Source: Corynebacterium haematomassiliense (GTDB lineage: Bacteria > Actinomycetota > Actinomycetes > Mycobacteriales > Mycobacteriaceae). Taken from it: 64,000 nucleotides of DNA. Below are positions 15,926-24,045 of the stretch, one piece after another. How positions within the stretch are numbered: the stretch's first letter is position 1; each line of letters opens with the position of its first letter. The stretch covers positions 62,001 through 126,000 of the forward strand of contig NZ_JACDTZ010000002.1 in NCBI RefSeq assembly GCF_013978595.1. Reading direction: 5' to 3'. Made by a program: the position numbers and the translations under genes. The notes below the pieces were generated by a model, which searched no databases, was not told the DNA's origin, and worked only from the letters and a program-made list of their open reading frames with translations.

Positions 15926-18334
15926 TTATGCAGCTTCGTAGAGGGCGTCTTCGAGTTCACGAATGGCCTGGAGGTAGGCGTCGCGTCCTCCGAAGAGGCG
16001 AGCAATTTTCTGCGGTGACCCGTACTGGGTGAATGGGTCAACGCTGAGGATTCTGGTTGTTTCGATTTCAGATATACCGATATCTGCGTACTTATCCAAG
16101 AGCGCTTCCAAGACTTCGCGGCACGTGTCTGAGTATTTGTGGAGGTAACCGCGCTTCTTGACGTGATCGATACGCTCTTGTTTGGTCAGTGGAGGCTTGT
16201 CGAAGGCAACGTGGAGGATTAGGTCGAAATCGTCAACGTCGAAGAACCTACCATCAGCTTCTTCGCGTATCGCCTCAAGGAAGACGCCACGGCTGCTGAG
16301 CTGGCCGATGAGTTCGTCCTTTCGCTCGGCCTGCGACCAAGCGGTAAGGAACGAGTCGAGGCTGGAGTACGTGTTCAGCAATGACCGCTTCGAGAAGTCG
16401 CGGATCGATTCGGTCACGAGCTTGCCGGTGACGGGATCGACGTACTGGACGCGCTCGTTGAGCAGTTTGACTTCGACACCGCGAACTCGCACCTTGCCTT
16501 GCTTTTCAGGGTCTGTGTCGTCGATCCAAGGCGGATCGCAGATGATCACATCATCTGGGCCGAAGTCCTCGATGTCATCTTCAGACCCGGGGTTTTCCAC
16601 GGTTTCGTCGTCTTCTGGCCATTCGGGTTCGGGGATCTCGTCGTCATCTCCAGGCTCGGGCAAAGGCATGTCTATGCTGCCTGCTGGGTTGCCGTCGAAA
16701 TCCGGGTCGGCGAAGAGTCGGGTCGATCCACGGAAGTCCATGATCGTGAAGAACTCTTTGCCATGCTCAGGATCGAGCCGGGTGCCGCGTCCGACGATCT
16801 GTTTGAACTCCGTCATTGACCCAATGTTGGACTCCAAGACGATGAGCTTGATCGTTTTGACGTTGACGCCTGTGGTGAGCAGTTTCGATGTAGTCACCAG
16901 TGTCGGGTACTGCTCGTTGACGTCAGCGAAGTTGTCGAGCTGACCCTTGCCTTCTTTATCATCCCCGGTGATCTTCATGACGTACCGGTAGTCCTCGATG
17001 ACCCGTTCAAGGTTCTCGTTCGCTAGAGCTTGGCGCATTCGTTCAGCATGCTCAATATCGACGCAGAAGACGATGGTCTTCGAATCGGTGCCGTACCTCT
17101 CGAGCCAGGACGTCACGTACTTGGCAACCATCTGGGTGCGCTCATCAATGATGAGGTTACGGTCGTAGTCCTTGACGTTGTACTCGCGATCCTCAACTTC
17201 GTTGCCATCAACGTCGACTTGCCCCTCGAACGGTCGCCAGTTTTCCAAGTCGACGTCCAAGCCAACACGGATCACCTTGTACGGAGCGAGGAAGCCATCC
17301 TCGATTCCCTGTTTCAAACTGTAGGTGTAGACAGGCTCACCGAAGTAGTCGATGTTCGACACTTCCTTGGTTTCTTTCGGTGTTGCCGTCATACCAATGT
17401 GGATGGCGCTAGAGAAATAGTCGAGGACACGTCGCCACAGCGATTCTTCGCGTGCCGATCCACGGTGACACTCGTCAATGATGACGAGGTCGAAGAACTC
17501 TGGTTTGAACTGCCGGAATGGTTCTTCACCCTCCTCACCAGTGAGCTGTTGATACAGGCTCATGTAAACCTCGTAAGAGGAATCCAAGTGCTTGCCTTTG
17601 ACCTTGGTGATGCGGCCAGAGAGTGGCTCGAAGTCGCCGGTGATGGTCTGATCGATCAGCACGTTGCGATCGGCAAGGTACAGTACCCGTTTCACTGTTC
17701 TAGCTTTGAGGAGCCGCCAAATAATCTGAAAGGCCGTGAATGTCTTGCCGGTGCCGGTGGCCATCACCAGGAGTAGACGGCGGTCGCCGTGTGCGATGGC
17801 TTCCAGCGTGCGGTCTACCGCTACCTGCTGGTAATAGCGAGCTTCTTGCGGTTTGAACGGGTCAACATGGTATGGCTCAGCGATCAGTGCCGCACCCTGA
17901 GCGTCAAGTCCTTTGCCAACCAGATAGCGTTGCCACAACTCATCCTCGGTAGGGAACTCATCCAAGCCGATCTCTCGCTCAACGCCGGTGAAGAAGTCGT
18001 GCTCGATGAAGCCCTTGCCGTTTGACGAGTAGGCGAACGGGGCGTCAAGCTTCGCGGCATAACCTAGTGCCTGCTGCAGACCTGCACGGACAGTATGCTC
18101 CATGACCTTGGCTTCAACAACCGCAAGCGGCTTACGCGACTTCGAACCAAGCAGCACGTAATCCGCTTTGCTGATCTCGCCCCGTTTGGTCTTGGTACCT
18201 TGAACAATGACCTGGCCAGGAGCGATGACAAGCTCCATACGAAGTTGCTCTTTACGCCAACCAGCCGTCTCTGTGATCGCAGGTGTAATGAACCTGATTT
18301 TGACGTCCTCTTCAGTGAGCTTTTGCATCGTCAT
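15926..18334 (-). CDS. hsdR: Type I restriction endonuclease / translocase subunit
   Basis: 802-aa motor and nuclease subunit. The N-terminal nuclease domain has the PD-(D/E)XK-type core ADYVLLG...LAVVEAKV. The superfamily 2 helicase region has Walker A MATGTGKTFTAF, Walker B VIIDECHRG and motif VI-like QIVGRGTRLDP. I set the start at ATG 18334 (or ATG 18328), preceded by AAGGGAG; a longer frame to 18382 has no family support. The length is at the short end for HsdR, close to EcoEI-type proteins. First gene of the hsdR-hsdM-hsdS operon. Confidence 0.93.
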   Translation of the reverse strand: MTMQKLTEEDVKIRFITPAITETAGWRKEQLRMELVIAPGQVIVQGTKTKRGEISKADYVLLGSKSRKPLAVVEAKVMEHTVRAGLQQALGYAAKLDAPFAYSSNGKGFIEHDFFTGVEREIGLDEFPTEDELWQRYLVGKGLDAQGAALIAEPYHVDPFKPQEARYYQQVAVDRTLEAIAHGDRRLLLVMATGTGKTFTAFQIIWRLLKARTVKRVLYLADRNVLIDQTITGDFEPLSGRITKVKGKHLDSSYEVYMSLYQQLTGEEGEEPFRQFKPEFFDLVIIDECHRGSAREESLWRRVLDYFSSAIHIGMTATPKETKEVSNIDYFGEPVYTYSLKQGIEDGFLAPYKVIRVGLDVDLENWRPFEGQVDVDGNEVEDREYNVKDYDRNLIIDERTQMVAKYVTSWLERYGTDSKTIVFCVDIEHAERMRQALANENLERVIEDYRYVMKITGDDKEGKGQLDNFADVNEQYPTLVTTSKLLTTGVNVKTIKLIVLESNIGSMTEFKQIVGRGTRLDPEHGKEFFTIMDFRGSTRLFADPDFDGNPAGSIDMPLPEPGDDDEIPEPEWPEDDETVENPGSEDDIEDFGPDDVIICDPPWIDDTDPEKQGKVRVRGVEVKLLNERVQYVDPVTGKLVTESIRDFSKRSLLNTYSSLDSFLTAWSQAERKDELIGQLSSRGVFLEAIREEADGRFFDVDDFDLILHVAFDKPPLTKQERIDHVKKRGYLHKYSDTCREVLEALLDKYADIGISEIETTRILSVDPFTQYGSPQKIARLFGGRDAYLQAIRELEDALYEAA

Positions 18335-18422
18335 CTCCCTTCTCAAAGGCGATTCCGTACTTGCCCTGGGGCTGGTTCTCACGGAGCTGATCGAGGACTT
18401 CGCTGAAGGAGGACATGGGCAT
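18312..18422 (-). CDS. Possible 36-codon leader ORF or helicase N-terminal remnant before hsdR
   Basis: Frame from ATG 18422 (or ATG 18416) to TGA 18312, overlapping the first hsdR codons in another frame. The product begins MPMSSFSEVLDQLRENQPQG. This start resembles the first residues of large DEAD/DEAH helicase-type restriction proteins (MS-F-EVLDQ-REN). It may be the cut-off start of such a gene, or a leader whose translation affects hsdR initiation. No clear ribosome binding site. Confidence 0.3.
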   Translation of the reverse strand: MPMSSFSEVLDQLRENQPQGKYGIAFEKGDDDAKAH

Positions 18423-18464
18423 CATTTTGCCCGTAAACCTCAGCTGTTTTGGCTTAAGGGGTGT

Positions 18465-20486
18465 CTATTTCCCCCTGATGAGGTTGATCAGCGCCATCAC
18501 ACCCGAGATCGCCGCGGTGAGGCCGGCTAGCAAGAACCCGAGTGCGAACACTCCGGCGATGAACGACTTCGCGTCGGGGTCGAAAGTCTCGATGCAAAGC
18601 CCGAACAGGAAAAAGCACAGCACACCGAGGCCCGCAGACCACTTAAACACCTTGGAAGCCTTTGGGCGTTTGACTGGCGTGGGCGCCGGGTCCATCAGAG
18701 CAGGGGTGTTCCAAGACGACTGCAACGGCGCCGGGGTGTAGCGCGGGGCGTTCGCGGCGGTAAGGAGTTCTTCCGGGGTGGGGTCGACGGGGCTGCTTGC
18801 GGTTTGGCGGGGCTGCGCTTGCGTAGGGGCGGACGGTTCGGGGATTGGCCTCGGGGTGATTGCGGTGCTGCCAGCTGTGCGCTCGGGGGCGGGCTCGGGA
18901 GTGGCATTCTCGGTGGAGTCGTCCACAATGCCGTCGGCTGCGAGGCCCACCACCATCTCCACCAGTTGGCTGCGGCGCTTCGGGCCTACGCCGGGGAGTT
19001 GGAGCAGGTCGTCTGCGCTGACTTGCAGCATCTCGGGGTGCTCCAGGCTCCACACCGCGAGGTAACGGTCGATGCCCCTGCCGGTGGCTTCCGGGACGTG
19101 GTGGGGTTGGAGGTTGTCCGCCATCTCGTGCAGCGGGCGGTTCGGGTGCAGCGCGATCCACGCTGCTGCGATGCGGGATGTGGACGTGCCTGTCGTTTGA
19201 ACTTGCTGCGGGGAGAGCCAGGAGAACTGTGCTGTGGACTGCTCCAACGCTGCGGGTTGCTCCGACACCGCTGGTTGCACTGAAACGGCTTCGTGATCGA
19301 TCGTGCTCAGTAGCTGTGCGAACTTCGTCTCGCCGACGATTGGAATGCCGTACTTTCGCGCCTTTTGAGCCTTGCCGCTCATGGAGTCGGGGTTGGCGGC
19401 GACCAGCAGGGCACACTTCTTTGTCACTTGGCCTATGTGCAGGCCGGCGGCGGTGGCGCGGCGCACCCACTCTTCCTGCGGAATGTCCATCGCGCCAGTG
19501 AGCGCGATGTGATCGCCCAGCTGGAGGGTGAATTGGGCGGGGGCGGTGCCGGCCTGTGGTTCGTCGAGGAGCGACTGCACAAAAGCGAAGTCCACGCTGA
19601 GCGCGTCGGCAATGGCGAGCAGCTCGGCGCGCTCGCCATCGGTGATGACGCCGTCGGACCAGGCATCGACGGCGAGCTGGCGCGTGAATTCCTCATTGAT
19701 CGCATCCACATCGTCCGCGTCCAGACCAGAGGCGATCGCGGTTTGTTCCAGTTGGCGCATTTCGGTGCGGGAAATGTGGCGGTCTACAAGCGCACGGGTT
19801 AGCTCATCGCGGTACGCGTCCTCATCCCTTGCACCGCTTGCGGGCAGGGCGTGAGAGAGCTGGCCGGACCAGGAGGATTCGGCACCGCGTGGTAGGACGC
19901 GGCATTCCGCGGTCGGGGCGGGGAACGTTGCCGTCGGGTAGCCCGACACATCGGCGCCGCAGTGGAAGTGGAGGTGATGGAGCAACTCCGCGGTTGCCTG
20001 CGCGTCGGCGAGGGCCGAGTGCGCTTGGGGGTTGTGGATGCGGGTGGCCGTGAGGGCGTCGCTGAGCTTCGCGCAGCCCAAGTGCTGTTTGGCCAGCGCC
20101 ATCGTGTCCAGCCAGGGTTGGCAGAGACCGTTGTGCGCATGCGCGCGGTTGAACTCGTTGGTGAGGAAACGGTGCTCGAACGGCGCATTGTGCGCCACCA
20201 GGACGCGGCCGTCGAGCAAGGAGCCGAGGTACGCGGCGACGTCGCGGAACGTGGGCGCGTCCACAACATCGGTCGCGGTGATCTTGTGGATGTGGCTGTT
20301 GGGAATATCGCGACTGGGCTGGATCAGTGTCTCCCACGTGCGCTCCACGGTGAGGTCGGGCCGAAGCAGGACCACGCCGATTTCCACGATGCGGCAGGCG
20401 TTGCTGACCCCTGTGGTCTCGAGATCCACCACCGCGAACCCGGTGTCGTGGGTGGTGAGGTTTGGGTGCCCGGTCTGCGGGTCCAT
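18465..20486 (-). CDS. DEDDh 3'-5' exonuclease (DnaQ-like) with BRCT domain and C-terminal membrane anchor
   Basis: 673-aa multidomain protein. The N-terminal DnaQ-like exonuclease (residues about 12-175) shows DLETTG, AHNAPFEHRF and HSALADAQAT, giving a full DEDDh set. A helical region follows (about 220-310, acidic, TerB-like in feel), then a BRCT domain with TGAMDIPQEEW...KKCALLVAANPDSMSGKAQKA. A helix-hairpin-helix-like segment is near LLQLPGVGPKRRSQL, then a Pro/Thr/Ala-rich linker. Two hydrophobic helices end the protein (GLGVLCFFLFGLC and GVFALGFLLAGLTAAISG). ATG 20486 follows AAGGAG. Role in DNA or RNA processing inferred; a membrane anchor is unusual for such enzymes. Confidence 0.88.
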   Translation of the reverse strand: MDPQTGHPNLTTHDTGFAVVDLETTGVSNACRIVEIGVVLLRPDLTVERTWETLIQPSRDIPNSHIHKITATDVVDAPTFRDVAAYLGSLLDGRVLVAHNAPFEHRFLTNEFNRAHAHNGLCQPWLDTMALAKQHLGCAKLSDALTATRIHNPQAHSALADAQATAELLHHLHFHCGADVSGYPTATFPAPTAECRVLPRGAESSWSGQLSHALPASGARDEDAYRDELTRALVDRHISRTEMRQLEQTAIASGLDADDVDAINEEFTRQLAVDAWSDGVITDGERAELLAIADALSVDFAFVQSLLDEPQAGTAPAQFTLQLGDHIALTGAMDIPQEEWVRRATAAGLHIGQVTKKCALLVAANPDSMSGKAQKARKYGIPIVGETKFAQLLSTIDHEAVSVQPAVSEQPAALEQSTAQFSWLSPQQVQTTGTSTSRIAAAWIALHPNRPLHEMADNLQPHHVPEATGRGIDRYLAVWSLEHPEMLQVSADDLLQLPGVGPKRRSQLVEMVVGLAADGIVDDSTENATPEPAPERTAGSTAITPRPIPEPSAPTQAQPRQTASSPVDPTPEELLTAANAPRYTPAPLQSSWNTPALMDPAPTPVKRPKASKVFKWSAGLGVLCFFLFGLCIETFDPDAKSFIAGVFALGFLLAGLTAAISGVMALINLIRGK

Positions 20487-20673
20487 CGTGGCTCCTTGTT
20501 CTGTGCGGCTTTGCGCTGCTTGTTGGTGACTGCCTAGCAGAGTAGGACACGGGCCGACACGCGGTGAGGGTTGTCGGACGGGTGTTCGGCTGGGGTCGGT
20601 GCGTCTAAAAGGCGAAGGGTGGAATTGGTTGTCAACATGAGGATGACAGACGAGTGCCGGAGGGGGTTGAACA

Positions 20674-20745
20674 ATGAAGCGTTATGCAGTAATCAAGAAG
20701 CTGCGAACGGAAGCGTGTGACTTAGGAAAAGGGTGGTGGCGATGA
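20674..20745 (+). pseudogene. Truncated HicA-like ORF (23 codons) upstream of hicB-like gene
   Basis: ATG 20674 follows a strong GGAGGGGG. The product starts MKRYAVIKKLRTEA, like the first helix of HicA mRNA-interferase toxins (MKR..-IKKLR), but stops at TGA 20743-20745 after 23 codons. The active-site histidine strand and the rest of the toxin are absent. The stop overlaps the ATG of the next gene (ATGA). It is either a toxin remnant or a leader that couples translation of the next gene. Confidence 0.45.
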
Positions 20746-21140
20746 AGGCGTTCACGGTGACCGCAGAGCGTGGGCGCAGCGGCGCATGGGTGCTGGAATG
20801 CGACGAACTTGGGGTGGTTTCGCAGGCCCGGAGGCTCGACCGCGCGGAGGGTGAGGTCGCTGAGGCGATCGCATTTCAATCTGGGTTGCAACCGGGCGAG
20901 TTTAAGATCGAGGTCGTGCCGATCCTCCCCGCTGAAGTCGAGACGCTGCGCCAGCGTGCCGACGACCTCGGCGTGAAGGCGAAAGCCGCGTCGGAAGAAG
21001 CTGCGGCTGCGAGGGCTGCGTTGGCGCGAAAGTTGAAAGACGAGGGCTTCACACTCCGCGAGATGGGGCAGGTGCTCGGGGTGTCGTACCAGCGGGCGTC
21101 GGAGTTGGCGGCGGGGGAGGGGACCGGAGGGCGTCGATAG
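20742..21140 (+). CDS. HicB-like antitoxin/regulator with C-terminal helix-turn-helix
   Basis: 132-aa protein. The N-terminal half (FTVTAERGRSGAWVLECDEL...) has the HicB ββαβ pattern seen in type II antitoxins. A helical linker (residues about 65-105, Ala/Glu rich) leads to a C-terminal helix-turn-helix, LREMGQVLGVSYQRASELA. I chose ATG 20742, coupled to the short upstream ORF, instead of an in-frame GTG at 20733. With no intact HicA partner it is an orphan, possibly now a DNA-binding regulator. Confidence 0.7.
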   Translation: MKAFTVTAERGRSGAWVLECDELGVVSQARRLDRAEGEVAEAIAFQSGLQPGEFKIEVVPILPAEVETLRQRADDLGVKAKAASEEAAAARAALARKLKDEGFTLREMGQVLGVSYQRASELAAGEGTGGRR

Positions 21141-21188
21141 GTAAAAGCTCCACGGAACCGGCGGCGGGTTCGCTGCGTCTAAAGAAAC

Positions 21189-21620
21189 ATGAAGAACTCG
21201 GGAGTGATCGCTTGGCTGTTCACTGGACTGGCGGCGACTGTGGCGGTCGCGTATGCGGTGGTGCTGGCCTTGGGGCCGCCGAACATGACCGCAACGGTGC
21301 TGGACTTTTCCGCGAAAGTGATTGGGCCACTGGGAGCTGCGCTGATCGCGTGGGCGGGTGTCTCACACACGGTGGCGAACTCGCGACTGCAGGACACGGC
21401 GAAGGAATGGCATCAAGATCTGCGGTGGGCGACGGAGCTGTGTTTAACGGGCGAGCCGAAACGGATCGGTATAGGTATTGCGCTGCTTGATGAGCTGGAC
21501 GATCGTCGATTTCTGGACCATGAGCAGGTTAGAATGGTCAGCAGAATAACGGACGAAGTGCTTCAAAACATCCTCGCGGAAGGGCCTGATGGAGAATGGA
21601 GCGGCGAAGATGCGGTATAG
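21189..21620 (+). CDS. Hypothetical membrane protein, two N-terminal helices
   Basis: 143 aa. Two hydrophobic segments (about residues 7-28 and 38-60) and a soluble C-terminal domain with a helical, acidic character (RIGIGIALLDELDDRRFLDHEQVRMV). I do not recognise the family. It overlaps the following small gene by about 30 bases and follows the HicB-like gene by 48 bases, so the three may be one transcript. Confidence 0.65.
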   Translation: MKNSGVIAWLFTGLAATVAVAYAVVLALGPPNMTATVLDFSAKVIGPLGAALIAWAGVSHTVANSRLQDTAKEWHQDLRWATELCLTGEPKRIGIGIALLDELDDRRFLDHEQVRMVSRITDEVLQNILAEGPDGEWSGEDAV

Positions 21621-21828
21621 CTACAAGGAAATCAAGTCTCTAGACGGACTGCGCCTCAAGCGTCCGCCGCACCAGGGGGAGATCGCGGCTGCGCACTTAG
21701 TGATCAAGCAGATTAACGAAGGGAAGCGCCCGGGCGAAGAGATCACGCCGTTTCTCCGGTGGGTGGCTGACTACGGCTCGCCGGGCTTCCAGGTCGCGCC
21801 CGTGGTCATTGAGAACCCGAACAGCTAA
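21589..21828 (+). CDS. Hypothetical 79-aa protein
   Basis: Small mixed-charge protein containing KEIKSLDGLRLKRPPHQGEIAAAHLV and a C-terminal WVADYGSPGFQV. ATG 21589 overlaps the preceding gene; ATG 21610 (MRYSYKEI) is an alternative start. No known domain seen. Its last bases overlap the convergent menE stop by 4 bases. Confidence 0.6.
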   Translation: MENGAAKMRYSYKEIKSLDGLRLKRPPHQGEIAAAHLVIKQINEGKRPGEEITPFLRWVADYGSPGFQVAPVVIENPNS

Positions 21829-22964
21829 AACAGCTCCTTGACGGCCGCGCGGTCCACCTTGCCCGGGCCGAGCTGCGGCAACGCCGCCACCGACTTGAGC
21901 TCCTTGGGGAGCTGCCAGTGCGCGATGCGGCCGGAGTCCTCGGCGTCGGCGAGCGCGTCGAGGATATCGGGCACTGTCGCGGAGCCGGTGTAGGCGGCGC
22001 AGATGCGCTGGCCGAAGCGGTCGTCGTCTTTGCCGATGACGGTGGCGGCGGTGACGCCGTCGATACGCAAAAGCTCTTCTTCTAGCACCTCGGGGTGGAG
22101 CTTGAGGCCGCCGGAGGAGATGACGTTGTCGGTGCGGCCGAGGACCGTGAGCACGCCGCTGTTGAGCTCGCCGGCGTCGGAGGTGCGGAACCAGCCGCCG
22201 GCGAGATCGGGGGAGTCGAAGTTGTGGTAGCCGCGGGCGACCATGGGACCGCCGAGGTGGATGCGCCCGTCCTGGATTTTCACGCGGGCTCCGGCGATGG
22301 GGCGGCCGTCGTAGACGCAGCCGCCGGAGGTTTCGCTGGAGCCGTAGGTGGTGACCACGTTGATGCGCAGCTTCTTAGCGGAGTCGAGCAGGCGCGGGTT
22401 GGTGGCTGCGCCGCCGACGAGGACCGCGCTGAAGGTTCGCAGCGCGTCGATGCCCTTGAGCGTGGAGGTGGCCTTGGCCAGCTGCATCGGGGTCAGGGCA
22501 GTGTAGGTGCGCTCGCCGGTTTGGGCGAGCTCGTGGGCGCGGGCGGCAAACTCCGCGACGTTGAAGCCGCGGGTCAGGTCAATGAACGCGGGCTCGACGC
22601 CGGCGACCATGCTGCGGACGAGGACTTGCAGGCCGGCGATGTAGGCGGTGGGCATGGCCAGTAGCCATTGGCCTTCGCCGCCGAGCGCCTGGTGGGTCGC
22701 GTCCGCGCTGGAGATCAAGTTCGCCGGGGTGAGCATCGCGCCCTTCGGCTTGCCAGTGGAGCCGGAGGTGGACACGACCAGGGCGATGTCGTCGTCGATG
22801 GGCGCGCCGGGTTTCAGCGTGTTGCGCAGCAGGTTCGTGCGCGCCGGGTCGTTCGCAGGCACAGGCAGCAGCGTGCGCTGGCCGGTCAGGGCCTCTTCCA
22901 GCGCGGGGATAATCGCCAGCGGGTTGGCGGGGTCGACGGGGAGAAGTTCCAGCAGGTGGGTCAC
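21825..22964 (-). CDS. menE: o-Succinylbenzoate-CoA ligase
   Basis: 379-aa acyl-CoA synthetase of the ANL superfamily that activates o-succinylbenzoate with ATP and CoA in menaquinone synthesis. The AMP-binding P-loop STSGSTGKPKG is at about residue 58, followed by TTYGSSETSGG (motif A5) and GWFRTSDAG (A7). The C-terminal lid has the late catalytic Lys in PKELKSVAALPQLGPGKVDR. The start is GTG 22964, overlapping the TGA of the upstream gene; a longer open frame to 23147 lies inside that gene. The short N-terminus is normal for actinobacterial MenE. Confidence 0.95.
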   Translation of the reverse strand: MTHLLELLPVDPANPLAIIPALEEALTGQRTLLPVPANDPARTNLLRNTLKPGAPIDDDIALVVSTSGSTGKPKGAMLTPANLISSADATHQALGGEGQWLLAMPTAYIAGLQVLVRSMVAGVEPAFIDLTRGFNVAEFAARAHELAQTGERTYTALTPMQLAKATSTLKGIDALRTFSAVLVGGAATNPRLLDSAKKLRINVVTTYGSSETSGGCVYDGRPIAGARVKIQDGRIHLGGPMVARGYHNFDSPDLAGGWFRTSDAGELNSGVLTVLGRTDNVISSGGLKLHPEVLEEELLRIDGVTAATVIGKDDDRFGQRICAAYTGSATVPDILDALADAEDSGRIAHWQLPKELKSVAALPQLGPGKVDRAAVKELF

Positions 22965-23770
22965 TTGGCGGGCGTTTCGTTGTCGAGGGGGTTGGTGGGA
23001 GTGGTGCGGGCGAAGGTCTTGCGCGACAGCGGGCCGTCGATAGTTGCCCACAGCCCCGCGGCTGTGATTGCGGTGAGCAGCGCGTACATCACCGGCGCGC
23101 TGTGGGGCGCGATGAGCACGGCAACGGCGTTGAACCCAATGTGGCACACAACCGCCAGCGCCCAGAGCTGCCAGCGGCGCTCGCGCACCGCGCGCAGCAC
23201 GATCAGGGTAAACACCACGTGTGCGGCGATCGCGAGCGCTCGTTCGTACCAGCTTGCGGCGATCATTCCCAAGCCGATGTTCTGCAGCGCCTCAATCTGG
23301 TCTGCAATGGCCTGCGCGGTGGCGGGGTCGTCGTTTCCGGTGGCCTGCGCCTTGATTGCGTCGCCGGTGGTCAGCAGCATGAGGTTGCCGACGAACAGGT
23401 TGGCAAAGAGCAGCAGCGCCTCTATGCCGCCGTGGCCCAGGCCGAAGCCGACGCCGTCGTTCCACTCGCGGGTGTTCGTGTCCCAGAAACGCAGCACGAT
23501 CCAGCGGGCGGTCTCCTCGAACAAACCGGAGGTGACCAGGAACAGTGCCGTGGTCAGGGCAGTGGCCGTTGCTGGATCGAATGTCTTGCTGAACAGGAAC
23601 TGCAGCGGGATCACCAACGCAAACCTGGCCACCTGGGACAAAGGGAACGCCAGTGTGCCCCAGCCCAGCGACGCCCACCTGAAGCCGAGCCTGCGTTTTG
23701 CCACAAACCACGCGGCCAGCACGAGAGCGGCCAAGCCGACGAATTGCAGAATGAGAAGGCCCATCGTCAT
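22961..23770 (-). CDS. YhfC-family intramembrane metalloprotease
   Basis: Membrane protein of about 269 aa related to CPBP/PrsW-type glutamic or metalloproteases. About seven hydrophobic segments. The signature FEETARWIVLRF, then FGLGHGGIEALLLF and AHVVFTLIVLRA, supply the conserved Glu and His residues. Start set at ATG 23770 (MTMGLLILQ); the frame stays open to 23926, but the added residues look like non-coding sequence. It is coupled to menE by a 4-base overlap. The substrate is unknown. Confidence 0.85.
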   Translation of the reverse strand: MTMGLLILQFVGLAALVLAAWFVAKRRLGFRWASLGWGTLAFPLSQVARFALVIPLQFLFSKTFDPATATALTTALFLVTSGLFEETARWIVLRFWDTNTREWNDGVGFGLGHGGIEALLLFANLFVGNLMLLTTGDAIKAQATGNDDPATAQAIADQIEALQNIGLGMIAASWYERALAIAAHVVFTLIVLRAVRERRWQLWALAVVCHIGFNAVAVLIAPHSAPVMYALLTAITAAGLWATIDGPLSRKTFARTTPTNPLDNETPAK

Positions 23771-23861
23771 GGCAGAAACGATACCGCTGCAGTCGTGGCG
23801 GGTCGCGGTGGGCGGTGCGACGGGGCGGATCGGCGGGGCGGATAAACGGGCGTTTGCGGCG

Positions 23862-23985
23862 AGGTCGATACCTTGATGTCGATAGTTGCTGGTCACAGCG
23901 TTTCGCCGATTTTGAGCCGAAAACACTCCCGACGCGCTGACCTGGAACTATCGACCTGGAAGTATCGACATCGAGCTATCGACCT
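23862..23985. repeat. Cluster of five TATCGAC(A/C)T motifs
   Basis: The octamer core occurs at about 23862 and 23875 (complement: GGTCGATACC, TGTCGATAGT) and at 23946, 23962 and 23975 (ACTATCGACCT, GTATCGACATC, GCTATCGACCT). The two groups face each other across 60 bases, just upstream of the secreted-protein gene at 24046. They could be binding sites or pair as RNA. No known regulator motif assigned. Confidence 0.5.
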
Positions 23986-24045
23986 GGCTAGGCCCGCTCC
24001 TGGTCACCTGTAACGCAGATCTCACTTGCCACCGATAAAACAGAC

